Source: Candidatus Mailhella merdavium (GTDB lineage Bacteria; Desulfobacterota; Desulfovibrionia; Desulfovibrionales; Desulfovibrionaceae). From it: a stretch of DNA of 44,424 nt. The DNA is taken from positions 1 to 44,424 of the forward strand of contig DWXS01000080.1 in the NCBI GenBank assembly GCA_019119045.1. Reading direction: 5' to 3'. Within the stretch, counting starts at the first letter, position 1, and every line of letters begins with the position of its first letter. A model generated the notes under the pieces. That model made no database searches. It saw nothing but the letters and a program-made list of their open reading frames with translations, and had not been told where the DNA came from. Shown here one piece after another: positions 1 through 8,937 of the stretch. Position numbers and translations under genes: made by a program.

Positions 1-458
1 TGTATAAGGTGTTAAGTCATATTTATTCATATTTTTAAGATTGTTTACGTATGCATATGTATACATTTAGATTTGAAAAAAAATATGGAATACGGTATGA
101 AAATCTGTATCAAGATTATATGTGTATATGAAAATATCTTCGTATAGATATAAGTAATGTTCAAGCGCAGGAATAACAGAGATAGTGTGCTGATATCAAA
201 TGAAAAATGTTCTTTCGGAACTGGCTATCGTAATGAATAATTCTGCCGGAGCTTCGGAAAGCTGCGGGCAGATATATGGTGTGTGGCAGAATCAGGCAAG
301 AATTTGAGAGAAATAAGTCTGGGAGCCTTCCTGCAGAATGCTAAAATGGCATTCATCATAATTCGGAGCATTGTGCGGGCTTTTTGAGAATTTTTGCAGC
401 ATGAAGCTGTGGCTGACAGCGTGTCGTTGCATGCTCCGGCAAATGACAGGGAGAACAT
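1..458. other. AT-rich leader region with no recognisable gene
   Basis: The first 200 bases are markedly AT-rich compared with the rest of the window, with several TATA/CATA tracts. The remaining bases up to 458 are closer to the local average. The short open frames here have no ribosome binding site and resemble no family I know. The region most likely holds the promoter of the following exported-protein genes and perhaps the end of an upstream transcription unit. I could not pick one promoter with confidence. Confidence 0.4.
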
Positions 459-1337
459 ATGAAGCGAACTCTCAAGTTGTCAATTACACTGTTGGTTTGT
501 CTGGTCTTGCCGGGTATGGCGGCCGCTTCAGAAGGAGAACATATGGACAGAGTTGTTCTTGCGGAAAAAAATATGCGTGAGCTTTTCGGGGATACGCAAT
601 CTGCTCTGGAAAGCAGTGATCCTGATTTCGCCCAGATGCGTGATCGGCTGATATATGGCGAGATTGCCGTCAACAGCTCGCTGGATGCCAAAATGCAGGA
701 GCTTGTCACTCTTGTTGTTCTGACGGCAAGCCGCTCATGGGATGAGGTGAAACTGCATGCAGAGGCTGCGTTGCGTGCGGGAGCCACGCCTGTTGAAATA
801 AAAGAGGCTCTTTATCAGTGCGCTCCCTACGCCGGTTTTCCTCCTGCGGAAAAGGCCATAGGTCTCGTCAATGAAGTTTTTGAGGAACGGAATATTGCGC
901 TTCCGGTGGAGAGCCAGTCCACAGTGACGGAAGCAAGCCGCTTTGCCGACGGACTTGCCGTGCAGAAGTCCATTTTCGGTGCGACAATAGATCAGATGCA
1001 CGCCTCCACGCCTGAAAATCAGAAAGACATCATGACGAATTATCTGTCGGCCTTTTGTTTTGGAGATATATATACTCGAACAGGACTTGATTTGAAGACA
1101 CGAGAATTGTTGACGTTTTGCATCATCAGCTCTCTCGGAGGATGTGAAAGTCAGGTCAAGAGCCATGTTCAGGGAAATGTGAACGTCGGAAACAGCAAGG
1201 AAATGTTGATTGATGCTCTGGCACAGAGTCTTCCCTATATCGGTTTTCCTCGTACATTAAATGCTCTTGGATGTGTAAATGCTGTCATCCCCGAAAAAAA
1301 TCCTGATAATGAAACATTTTGTCAATGCATTATATAA
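459..1337 (+). CDS. Exported carboxymuconolactone decarboxylase-family protein (two CMD domains)
   Basis: The 292-residue protein has two tandem carboxymuconolactone-decarboxylase/AhpD-like domains, at about residues 60-145 and 190-285. Each has the typical helical pattern ending in an IGFP/AGFP-type segment (CAPYAGFPPAEKAI and LPYIGFPRTLNAL). Family members are small-molecule decarboxylases or peroxidatic thiol enzymes. The substrate here is unknown, and no CxxC pair of the AhpD type is evident. The N-terminus (MKRTLKLSITLLVCLVLPGMAAASEG) looks like a Sec signal peptide with cleavage near AAA-S, so the product is probably periplasmic. The chosen start at 459 follows GGGAG. A second in-frame ATG at 543 (residue 29) follows a stronger AAGGAG and would give a cytoplasmic form. 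The next gene, 89 bases downstream, is also exported, which suggests a shared periplasmic function. The family is clear; the role is not. Confidence 0.82.
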   Translation: MKRTLKLSITLLVCLVLPGMAAASEGEHMDRVVLAEKNMRELFGDTQSALESSDPDFAQMRDRLIYGEIAVNSSLDAKMQELVTLVVLTASRSWDEVKLHAEAALRAGATPVEIKEALYQCAPYAGFPPAEKAIGLVNEVFEERNIALPVESQSTVTEASRFADGLAVQKSIFGATIDQMHASTPENQKDIMTNYLSAFCFGDIYTRTGLDLKTRELLTFCIISSLGGCESQVKSHVQGNVNVGNSKEMLIDALAQSLPYIGFPRTLNALGCVNAVIPEKNPDNETFCQCII

Positions 1338-1426
1338 ATCATGATATATTTATATGATATTATCACAATATATATTGATATGTATAGTTGATGAATTTAT
1401 CTTATTAAAATGCAGAGAGGTGATTT

Positions 1427-2392
1427 ATGAAATATGAAATTTCACGTCGTACCTTTTTGAAGCATGGTGCCATTGCAGCGGTTGGAGCTGCTGCAATGCT
1501 CTCCACTGGTGGAAAGTCTTCCCTTGCTGCGGAGCGGAGAGCGAAAGTATATTTCACCCGGGATATCAGCAGCGAAGGGCTGTTGAAGGTTTATGAGAGG
1601 ATCAGCGGGGCACTGAGCGGCAAGGTAGCGGTCAAGCTCCATACGGGGGAACCTGGAGGCCCGAATATTTTGCCGCGCGATATGGTGCGGAGCGTGCTGG
1701 AAAAAATTCCGGACAGTACTGTTGTCGAATGCAATGTGCTGTATGCCAGCCCCCGCCAGACGACCGAAGGACACAGGGAAACCTTGAAAGCAAATGGATG
1801 GACCTTCTGCAATGTGGATATCATGGATGAGGAAGGCGACACGCTTCTGCCCATTCCCGGGGGAAAGTGGCTTAAGGAAGTGGCCGTAGGCAGTCATCTG
1901 CTGAACTATGACTCCATGCTGGTACTCACCCATTTCAAAGGGCATACCATGGGCGGCTTTGGCGGTTCTCTCAAGAATATCTCCATAGGTTGCGCTTCAG
2001 GGAAAAGAGGCAAGGCGCAAATACACAGCGACGGAAAGGAGCTTTGGGCCGGAGGTCCGCTGTTCATGGAACGCATGGTTGAAGGGGGAAAAGCCGTTTA
2101 TACCCATTTCGGCCCGCGTATGGCGTATATTAATGTGATGCGCAACATGTCCGTGAGCTGCGATTGCGAAGGGGTCAGCGCCGCGCCGGTCACGACTCCA
2201 GATATTGGAATTCTGGCATCTACGGATCTTCTGGCCATAGATCGCGCTTCCGTCGATATGATTTACGCTCTGCCCGAATCCGAAAAACACGATATGGTGG
2301 AGCGCATCGAATCACGCAGCGGCTTGCGTCAGCTCAGCTATATGAAGGAAATGGGGATGGGAAGCGAACAGTACGATATCATCGAGGTGTAG
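1427..2392 (+). CDS. Tat-exported DUF362-domain protein
   Basis: The 321-residue protein starts with a twin-arginine signal (SRRTFLKHGAIAAVGAAAML), so it is probably exported folded, as cofactor-bearing proteins are. The body matches the DUF362 family: KVAVKLHTGEPGG near residue 70, a central THFKGHTMGGFGGSLKNISIG segment, and a late D-I-G-ILASTDLLAIDRASVDMI segment. DUF362 proteins are often fused to ferredoxin domains and suspected of redox or cofactor roles. This one lacks a ferredoxin domain, though it has a CDC motif near residue 246. A GAGAGGTG Shine-Dalgarno precedes the ATG. The 89-base gap upstream is extremely AT-rich and could hold an additional promoter. A strong bidirectional hairpin follows about 200 bases after the stop. 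Function is unassigned. Confidence 0.85.
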   Translation: MKYEISRRTFLKHGAIAAVGAAAMLSTGGKSSLAAERRAKVYFTRDISSEGLLKVYERISGALSGKVAVKLHTGEPGGPNILPRDMVRSVLEKIPDSTVVECNVLYASPRQTTEGHRETLKANGWTFCNVDIMDEEGDTLLPIPGGKWLKEVAVGSHLLNYDSMLVLTHFKGHTMGGFGGSLKNISIGCASGKRGKAQIHSDGKELWAGGPLFMERMVEGGKAVYTHFGPRMAYINVMRNMSVSCDCEGVSAAPVTTPDIGILASTDLLAIDRASVDMIYALPESEKHDMVERIESRSGLRQLSYMKEMGMGSEQYDIIEV

Positions 2393-2394
2393 CG

Positions 2395-2412
2395 ACGAAT
2401 TGAACAATTCGT
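2395..2412. repeat. 18-base palindrome just after the DUF362 stop codon
   Basis: The 8-base arms ACGAATTG and CAATTCGT are perfect complements around a 2-base centre (AA). The element begins 2 bases past the stop codon. With so short a loop it reads more as a DNA-binding site or processing hairpin than a classic terminator, and no T-run follows it. Confidence 0.35.
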
Positions 2413-2592
2413 TCGAACATATATGGTGCGCACAGGCTGTTTGTCATCGGACAGCGGTGTTCCTTGTGAGCTATACGGGCGAGGCGCCGACAAAGGAGGC
2501 TCCCCTTATAATCCGGCCACGGAGGCGGAGAAGTTTTTCAGAGTCTCTATCTCACGCCTTACCTGGTTTCATTCTGTTGACCGGATACATGT

Positions 2593-2631
2593 AAAACAAA
2601 AACCACCCGATATAAGGGTGGTTTTTGTTTT
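2593..2631. terminator. Bidirectional Rho-independent terminator
   Basis: Perfect 16-base arms AAAACAAAAACCACCC and GGGTGGTTTTTGTTTT surround a 7-base loop. The GC core with A/T-rich outer arms gives a U-run on either strand. It separates the plus-strand DUF362 gene from the convergent minus-strand gene ending at 2687. Its CCACCC/GGGTGG core recurs in the terminator at 14880. Confidence 0.85.
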
Positions 2632-2686
2632 GCCGATATGACCTGTATGTCCGGAAACGAAAACTTTATCCTGTTCCGGGAATACT

Positions 2687-3328
2687 TCAGGCAATGAGAT
2701 TGATTCCGCTGTAATAAGCCGCGCCGCCGCTGTAGAAAGATGCGACGGAATCGGTAGCAGAAAACCATGCGGTCATGGATTCGATTTGCAGACGGTTTCT
2801 GATCGCGTCAACGTCAAGGCCCTGCTTTTTTCGACTTTCTTCCAGCTTGTTCAGGCTTTGTATTTTTTCAAATGAGCTTACAACATCAGGATTGTCGTTC
2901 AGGTATGTTTCTATGACAGCTTTGGCATCGGGATCGTCACAATTCACGCTGACGCCTGAACCGTTTGCATTAATGGTGATGCTGAACTTGGTATCTTCAT
3001 CAAGACCAAGTTCCCGTAAATCTTCCTTGACCTGTTCGGTAAGAGAATCTTGCAGCTTCTGATTATATTCCGAGAGAGTCTTGAAGGAAATTTTGTCGTT
3101 TTTGCCGAGATTGAGGTCATCCATGATCCCGGAAAGCGCGGAGCTGAGGACGTCAAGAGTCGTATTCAACCCGGCATAAGGATTTTTTTCAGTGGAATCA
3201 GTCCCCGAGGTTTTATTGGTGGTGGCAGACTGTTTTTCTTCGGAGGAATTTTTTTCCGCCGAGAGGGAATCAAAATTCCAGATGGACGATGTGCTTGCGT
3301 AACTGCCGTATATGGAAGAAATGCTCAT
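2687..3328 (-). CDS. Unrecognised Ser/Thr-rich protein, possibly secreted without a signal peptide
   Basis: I do not recognise this 213-residue protein. The start at 3328 was chosen because AGGGAG lies 7 bases upstream; the open frame continues to 3400 without a good ribosome site. The N-terminal 50 residues (MSISSIYGSYASTSSIWN and onward) are rich in Ser, Thr and Tyr and have no signal peptide. A charged Lys/Glu/Asp-rich middle (about residues 60-190) is predicted mainly helical. The C-terminus is short, small and aromatic (YSGGAAYYSG). The disordered polar N-terminus and helical body resemble substrates of flagellar-type export, but that is only an analogy and no named domain is visible. 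The gene stands alone, between a terminator and the phoH promoter region. Confidence 0.7.
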   Translation of the reverse strand: MSISSIYGSYASTSSIWNFDSLSAEKNSSEEKQSATTNKTSGTDSTEKNPYAGLNTTLDVLSSALSGIMDDLNLGKNDKISFKTLSEYNQKLQDSLTEQVKEDLRELGLDEDTKFSITINANGSGVSVNCDDPDAKAVIETYLNDNPDVVSSFEKIQSLNKLEESRKKQGLDVDAIRNRLQIESMTAWFSATDSVASFYSGGAAYYSGINLIA

Positions 3329-3551
3329 GGTTCGCTCCCTTGCATGACTTTGCGGAATAAGTTGCCTGATTGAAACTCCATAAAGCAAAAAATGTGCCAA
3401 ATATTGAGCAAGGTTCGGTGGACGGCATTTTTTTTTTGCTGTAAAAAAAATTAATCATGCTGTCGTATCCTTCCCTGCCGTTTTTCAGGGAAGAGTTTTC
3501 AGACACTTATTTTGAGCAGAACATTGGCAGAACGCCTGTTGTTGGAACGTC

Positions 3552-4586
3552 ATGTCTTTTACGGAAACTATTGCCTTTGATGACCCCCGGTTGGCCGGCG
3601 AGTTGTTCGGACCTTTAAATGCCAATCTTGAACTTGTGGGCGATATATCCGGTGCGGCATTTTCGACATGCGGAGCGGAGCTTGCGGTCACGTCGCCGGA
3701 TCCTGAACTGCGCGGGCTTCTGCTGAAGCTGTTTGCCCAGGCATATGATCTTCTTAAAAGCGGCCGGAAGCTTCAGGGCGAAGACCTGTTGCAGGGGTAC
3801 GAGGCTCTTGTGCGGGATCCTTCGGCAAACATGAAGGAACTTTTTCGCGAAGCCGGTGTGATCGTCACTCCCCGCAAGCATATTTTAGCCAGAAATGCAG
3901 CGCAACGGGCCTATATTGATGCTCTGCGCAAGCATGAGGTAGTCTTCGGGGTCGGCCCTGCCGGAACCGGTAAGACATATCTGGCCGTGGCCGTAGCGCT
4001 TTCGATGCTTGCGGCAAAGAGAGTCAAGCGCATAATCCTGACCAGACCTGCCGTCGAGGCAGGCGAAAAACTGGGATTTTTGCCCGGAGACATGGAAGAA
4101 AAGGTCAATCCCTATCTGCGTCCTCTGTATGACGCTCTTGGGGATATGCTCGGTTCCTCCGCTCTTGCGGCACGACAGGAGAGCGGTGTTATCGAGGTGG
4201 CTCCGCTTGCCTTCATGCGCGGACGCACGCTCAACGATGCCTTTCTCATTCTCGATGAAGCCCAGAATACGACCAGAGAGCAGATGAAGATGTTCCTCAC
4301 TCGTCTGGGCTTCGGGTCTCGCGCCGTCATTACGGGAGACATAACGCAGATTGACCTGCCCCCCGTGCATAGAAGTTTGCTGCGGGAGGGGGAAAAGGAA
4401 GGTGAAACAAGATCCGGTCTGGTTCATGCGCTCATGGTTCTGCGCGGCGTGCGCGGAATAGCCTTTCATCACTTCGGAAATGCCGACGTGGTTCGGCATC
4501 CTCTGGTTGGCCGTATTGTGGACGCTTACGATCGTAACGACGAGCCTCCTTCGCGTCGGGAAGTGAAGAATCAGGCGGAGCAATGA
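3552..4586 (+). CDS. phoH: PhoH-family ATPase (PhoH-like, YbeZ type)
   Basis: The 344-residue cytoplasmic protein has a Walker A motif GPAGTGKT (K141) and a Walker B motif LILDEAQNT (about 233-240). The Q-loop/arginine region ITGDITQIDLP is as expected for PhoH. The N-terminal 90 residues form the small domain usually found before the ATPase domain in YbeZ-type members. YbeZ proteins act with YbeY in rRNA and RNA metabolism, and ybeY indeed lies two genes downstream. The start lies after only a weak GGA. No good alternative start preserves the N-terminal domain. The gene is intact and the family call is secure; the exact RNA role is inferred from the family and neighbourhood. Confidence 0.93.
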   Translation: MSFTETIAFDDPRLAGELFGPLNANLELVGDISGAAFSTCGAELAVTSPDPELRGLLLKLFAQAYDLLKSGRKLQGEDLLQGYEALVRDPSANMKELFREAGVIVTPRKHILARNAAQRAYIDALRKHEVVFGVGPAGTGKTYLAVAVALSMLAAKRVKRIILTRPAVEAGEKLGFLPGDMEEKVNPYLRPLYDALGDMLGSSALAARQESGVIEVAPLAFMRGRTLNDAFLILDEAQNTTREQMKMFLTRLGFGSRAVITGDITQIDLPPVHRSLLREGEKEGETRSGLVHALMVLRGVRGIAFHHFGNADVVRHPLVGRIVDAYDRNDEPPSRREVKNQAEQ

Positions 4587-4736
4587 TGACGTTCTCGCTG
4601 TCTGCCTGCCTTCTTGCGAGGTCTTCTTTGCTGAAGATTTGTCTGCATTTTGGTAAGGGCAGGAAAAATCCCTTAAACTCTGAATGAAAACGCGGGGAAT
4701 GGCCTTGATCCTACCTGGCGTTATCAGGGATGCACC

Positions 4737-7313
4737 ATGATAAAGAGCAAACGTTCTTCTTTAAACGGAACGAAAGTGCTGAGCCTTCTCCGCGTTCGCT
4801 GGAATACTCACGATCGGGGGTTGGGCCTGCTTGCTCTGGTCTGTACCTTTGCCGTGCTTTCCATATTGGCCGCCCTGTTTCAGGGCGGCCGTCCCGGTTT
4901 ATATCTGGCCGGAGAGGTTGCCGCGCAGGACGTTGTGGCCGATCGCGATATCCTGGTGGAAGACGAACAGGCCACTCAGGCACGGCGCGAACAGCTTATA
5001 GCGGTACAGCCGCGCATATTTGATGTGGATAAGGCAAGTATTCTGCGTTTTCGAGAGGAAACGCTGACCCTTCTGCGGACGGCAGAACAGGCTGCGGACA
5101 TTGCGTCTTCGCTTTCTGAAAAAAAAGATACCTCGCATACGGAGAATCCTCCCCTTTCATTCGCCGACGATTTGCAGAAGAGCAGCAGGCTTTTTGAAGC
5201 GGACAATTCTTTTCCCGTGGAAAAAAAAGAAGCTTCCTCCGGTGAGGAAGGGGTTTCCTCGTCACCGCTGCAAAAAGCTTCGGGAATTTTTCCCGATCGC
5301 AGCGAGAAGAAAAAGCTGGTAACGCCGCAGGAGCTTCTTCGCGAGTTCAACGCCAGATATGGCTTGAACATAGGCGAACAGGATTTTCAGTCCTTATATT
5401 CTCCCGATGTTCGAAAAATAGTCCTGAAGGATATTCTGCCCTGGATGGAGAGCCGGCTGGGCGAGGGGGTTCTGCCCGATATCCGTCAGGTGGCAGCGCA
5501 GAACGCCATTATTGTACGGGACCCGGAAAACGGGCTTGAAACACTGCGCAGACAGGCGGACGGACTGCATGATGTTCGTTCTCTGGATGTCGAACTGGGA
5601 CTTTATCTGCGTTCTCTGCCCGATGTGGATGTCGCGGGACGCACGGCTCTGGCCCATATGCTTCCTCCCATGATCATGCCGACTCTTACGCTCAATCTTG
5701 AAGCGTCACAGCAGAGGGATGCCGTCATACAGCGAGCGGTAAAGCCCGTATTGCACAGGGTTCAGCGGGGAGAGGTGGTTGTCCGGGCCGGAGATACCGT
5801 CAGCGATGAGCAGCAGCTCAAAATGCAGGCTTTGGCCGGGCCTGGGCCTGGTCTGGTGGACTGGATGTATGCGCCTGGTGTCTTTCTGCTTTCCTGCCTG
5901 CTGGGTCTGGGCCTGTTCCTGCTACCCGCTTCTTCCAAAGAAGATGTGCTGACCACGCGGGATGAACTGTTTATCGCTTTGCTTTTGCTGGTGTTCGGCG
6001 GGGTAGCCTGGGGTATTTCAAGCGTACTTCATGCCGTGCCCGGGCCGAATTCGGCGATGATGCTTGTATATGCCTATCCTGTGGCCGGTGGTGCGGGGCT
6101 GGCGGCTCTTATCTTTTCATCTCGTCATTATGGCGTTATTTCGCTTCTTCTGGCTTTTTTCGGTACAGTCATGTTTCATGGCGACCTGGGGTTGTTCTGC
6201 TTTTACTTTTTGTCTGCCGTGGCCAATACGAGGCTTCTCATACATGCACAAAGCAGGCATGATGCCGTATGGGCAGGACTGCCTCTGTTCGTCTGGCTGT
6301 TGGTATCCGGACTCGGAGCGGCGTTTTTGGCCCGGATAGACTTTTTTCAGATTCCTGTTCTGATGCTGGCGCTTGCCTTCAACGCGCTGCTTTCCGTACT
6401 GCTGCTTTTTGCTCTGAGTCCGATTCTGGAAACCGTGCTGGGCTACACTACCCGCTTCCGTCTCATGGAACTCATGAATCTGGAGCAGCCTCTGCTTCAG
6501 GAAATGATGATGAATGTTCCCGGCACATATCATCATTCGTTGATTGTCTCAAACCTTGTGGAGGCGGGAGCCTCTGCCGTGGGCGCAAACAGTCTTTTAT
6601 GCAAGGTCGGGGCATTGTATCATGATATCGGCAAGCTCCAGAAGCCCGATTATTTCGTCGAAAACCAGTTCGGCGGGCCGAATCCGCACGATAAACTTTC
6701 TCCTGCAATGAGTGCGTTGATACTCTGCTCCCATGTGAAACGGGGGGTGGAGCTGGCGGAGGAATACAAACTTGGCGATCGCATCTGCCAGATTATCGCA
6801 CAACATCACGGTAATCGTATTATTCAGTATTTTTTCAATAAGGCAAAGACGCTGGGGGAAAATCCCCGTGCGGGAGACTACAGCTATCCGAACCTGAAGC
6901 CGCAGAGCCGCGAGGCCGCCATTGTGATGATGGCGGATTCCGTCGAAGCGGCCAGTCGTACGCTGGTGGACCCTACTCCTGCCCGGATACGTTCCCTTGT
7001 GGAGAATATTATTAAGGGAATTTACGCAGAGCGACAGTTGGATGAAACGGAGCTTACGTTTCGGGACTTGAGCAGAATCATCGAAAGTTTTTCCCGTATT
7101 CTCACAGGGATTTTTCATCAGCGTATTGCCTATCCCAAGAATGATCTGCTTCCGCATGGAGGCGAAGGCGCCTGTGTTCCCGCTTTGAAAACAGACGAGG
7201 CCGGAGGAGAAGAACTTTCGCCCGAGATGCCGGAAATGTTTGACGGAGAAGCGGACGATTCGGGGGATACCGGTAAAAATGAGCGAAGAAAAAGTGAGGA
7301 ACAGGATTCATGA
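4737..7313 (+). CDS. Membrane HD-domain phosphohydrolase, 7TMR-HDED (PgpH/YqfF) family
   Basis: The 858-residue protein has an N-terminal transmembrane helix (about 28-55), a large extracytoplasmic domain (about 60-375), a multi-helix membrane region (about 380-580) and a cytoplasmic HD domain. Its metal motif is visible as LYHDIGK, followed by SHVKRGVELAEEYKL and IAQHHG. PgpH homologues degrade cyclic di-AMP; that activity is inferred from the family. It lies between phoH and ybeY, the common bacterial order. The stop overlaps the ybeY start by 4 bases (ATGA), so the two are probably translationally coupled. Two oddities are a low-complexity Ser/Glu/Lys segment in the outer domain (about residues 120-195) and an acidic C-terminal tail of about 50 residues. 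Confidence 0.92.
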   Translation: MIKSKRSSLNGTKVLSLLRVRWNTHDRGLGLLALVCTFAVLSILAALFQGGRPGLYLAGEVAAQDVVADRDILVEDEQATQARREQLIAVQPRIFDVDKASILRFREETLTLLRTAEQAADIASSLSEKKDTSHTENPPLSFADDLQKSSRLFEADNSFPVEKKEASSGEEGVSSSPLQKASGIFPDRSEKKKLVTPQELLREFNARYGLNIGEQDFQSLYSPDVRKIVLKDILPWMESRLGEGVLPDIRQVAAQNAIIVRDPENGLETLRRQADGLHDVRSLDVELGLYLRSLPDVDVAGRTALAHMLPPMIMPTLTLNLEASQQRDAVIQRAVKPVLHRVQRGEVVVRAGDTVSDEQQLKMQALAGPGPGLVDWMYAPGVFLLSCLLGLGLFLLPASSKEDVLTTRDELFIALLLLVFGGVAWGISSVLHAVPGPNSAMMLVYAYPVAGGAGLAALIFSSRHYGVISLLLAFFGTVMFHGDLGLFCFYFLSAVANTRLLIHAQSRHDAVWAGLPLFVWLLVSGLGAAFLARIDFFQIPVLMLALAFNALLSVLLLFALSPILETVLGYTTRFRLMELMNLEQPLLQEMMMNVPGTYHHSLIVSNLVEAGASAVGANSLLCKVGALYHDIGKLQKPDYFVENQFGGPNPHDKLSPAMSALILCSHVKRGVELAEEYKLGDRICQIIAQHHGNRIIQYFFNKAKTLGENPRAGDYSYPNLKPQSREAAIVMMADSVEAASRTLVDPTPARIRSLVENIIKGIYAERQLDETELTFRDLSRIIESFSRILTGIFHQRIAYPKNDLLPHGGEGACVPALKTDEAGGEELSPEMPEMFDGEADDSGDTGKNERRKSEEQDS

Positions 7314-7789
7314 CGTTGGTACAGGTATGGTCTGCGCCAGGATGTCCCGTTCCCCGGCTTGAGTGGGCGCAGTGGTTGAGCCGCATGTTGTCGGAAGCCG
7401 TTGCCGCTCCGGAACGGGTGTGTTCCGTTCCGGAGTGTCACGATGCGAAACGGAAATTATGCGCCCGACACCACGAGGCCCTGGTGGAACTGGCGGTGAT
7501 GCACGATGCAGAAATTGCGGAACTGAACGCCGCTCATCTGGGCTGTGCCGGGCCGACGAATATTTTAAGTTTTCCCGCAGCCCCGGAAGAAAGCGGGCTT
7601 GGGGTGCTGGCATTCGGTTTGGAAACATGGTTGCGCGAGGCCGCGTTATATGGACAAAAACCGGAGCTTCATGCACAGCGTTTACTGGCGCATGGGCTGG
7701 CGCATCTGCTCGGACATGATCACGGGCCGGAAATGGATGCCTGCTGCCTTTTTCTGCTGGGAGGCGGATTTCTTTTTTCAGAAGGATAG
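7310..7789 (+). CDS. ybeY: Endoribonuclease YbeY (16S rRNA maturation)
   Basis: The 159-residue protein carries the zinc motif HGLAHLLGHDH with H128, H132 and H138, at the 4- and 6-residue spacing of the family, and the upstream PTNILSFP motif. YbeY matures the 16S rRNA 3' end and takes part in ribosome quality control. The start overlaps the previous stop (ATGA) and has GAGGA 8 bases upstream. One departure is that the ELN...PTN segment reads AAHLGCAG where E. coli has LTYRGKDK, so the conserved arginine is replaced by leucine. Position between a PhoH/HD-protein pair and era supports the call. Confidence 0.9.
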   Translation: MTLVQVWSAPGCPVPRLEWAQWLSRMLSEAVAAPERVCSVPECHDAKRKLCARHHEALVELAVMHDAEIAELNAAHLGCAGPTNILSFPAAPEESGLGVLAFGLETWLREAALYGQKPELHAQRLLAHGLAHLLGHDHGPEMDACCLFLLGGGFLFSEG

Positions 7790-7967
7790 CATGGCTTGAC
7801 TGGAACGGCGCGGTATGGAAGTGTTCCTCTCCTGACGGCTTCTGTTTATTTTTTCGATACGGGAAATTTCTGAAGGAGAAACCCGGGGTCGAGCGCAGAA
7901 AAGTCGAGCAGAATTAATTAATGGACAGTTTCCGCCCGTACGGCGGATTTTTACATGGAGTTTTGCA

Positions 7968-8912
7968 ATGAGCGGAAAACGACCGGAACACCGTTGCGGC
8001 TGGGTGGCCCTGATGGGACCTCCGAATGCGGGCAAATCCACGCTGTTGAATGCCATGATCGGGCAGAAGGTAAGTATAGTCACGCCCCGTCCCCAGACAA
8101 CCAGAAATCGTATTGTCGGAATACTGTCCGAACCGGAAGCGCAGATTATTTTTATGGATACTCCGGGCTTGCATCATGCCCGGAACCAGATGCGCGGGCA
8201 TCTGGGCAAAATGATGTTGCAGGCCGCATGGCAGAGCATGGCCGCGGCACATTGCATCATGCTGGTGCTGGATGCGGATCTTTATCTGCGCAAGCCGGAA
8301 TTTCTGGACAGGGATATTGCCGCTCTGCGTGATGCTCTGGTGGAGGATGAGCGTCCCCTTTTTGTTGTCGTGAACAAGGTCGACCTGTTTCACGACAAAT
8401 CCCGGATGCTTCCGCTTCTTTCAAAATTGCAGGAGTACCTTCCCCGTGCGGAAATGTTTCCTCTCTCTGCCTTGCAGAAAGACGGCGTGGAGGAACTGAA
8501 GAAGCTTCTGGCCGCCAGACTGCCCGTTGCTCCGTCGCAGTTTCCGGAAGATCAGCTTTCCACTGCGCCATTGCGCTTTCTTGTGGCAGAAATCGTCCGG
8601 GAAAAGCTGTTTGAACGTCTGCGTCAGGAGGTTCCCTATTCCACAGCTGTGGACATTGAAGCTTGGGAAGAGGACGAGAGCCGTGGACAGACGGTCGTTC
8701 ATGCAGTGATTTATGTTGCCCGCCCTTCGCACAAGGCTATGGTCATCGGGCGCGCCGGGGCAACCATTAAGGAGATCGGTACGGAAGCCCGCAAGGATAT
8801 TCAGAATCTTATCGGGGGCAAGGTTCATCTGCAACTGTGGGTCAAAGTCAAAGAAAACTGGTCTGAAGACACGAATCTCCTGCACGATCTCGGGTTCGGA
8901 CTGGATGAATGA
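7968..8912 (+). CDS. era: GTPase Era
   Basis: The 314-residue protein has all G motifs: G1 GPPNAGKST (about 17-25), a T-rich switch I ([12 protein letters not shown]), G3 DTPG, and G4 NKVD. A C-terminal KH domain contains [21 protein letters not shown]. Era binds the 3' end of 16S rRNA and assists 30S assembly, the same process as YbeY next door. The ATG follows GGAG by about 10 bases. Length is typical (about 300 residues). The 178-base gap to ybeY suggests it may have its own promoter, although none was clear. Confidence 0.96.
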   Translation: MSGKRPEHRCGWVALMGPPNAGKSTLLNAMIGQKVSIVTPRPQTTRNRIVGILSEPEAQIIFMDTPGLHHARNQMRGHLGKMMLQAAWQSMAAAHCIMLVLDADLYLRKPEFLDRDIAALRDALVEDERPLFVVVNKVDLFHDKSRMLPLLSKLQEYLPRAEMFPLSALQKDGVEELKKLLAARLPVAPSQFPEDQLSTAPLRFLVAEIVREKLFERLRQEVPYSTAVDIEAWEEDESRGQTVVHAVIYVARPSHKAMVIGRAGATIKEIGTEARKDIQNLIGGKVHLQLWVKVKENWSEDTNLLHDLGFGLDE

Positions 8913-8937
8913 CCGGCTTTTTTGATGGGGTATCATT

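Noticed and set aside
2400-2594. Small plus-strand frame after the DUF362 gene
   Set aside because: It starts inside the palindrome, has no ribosome site and ends in the terminator region.
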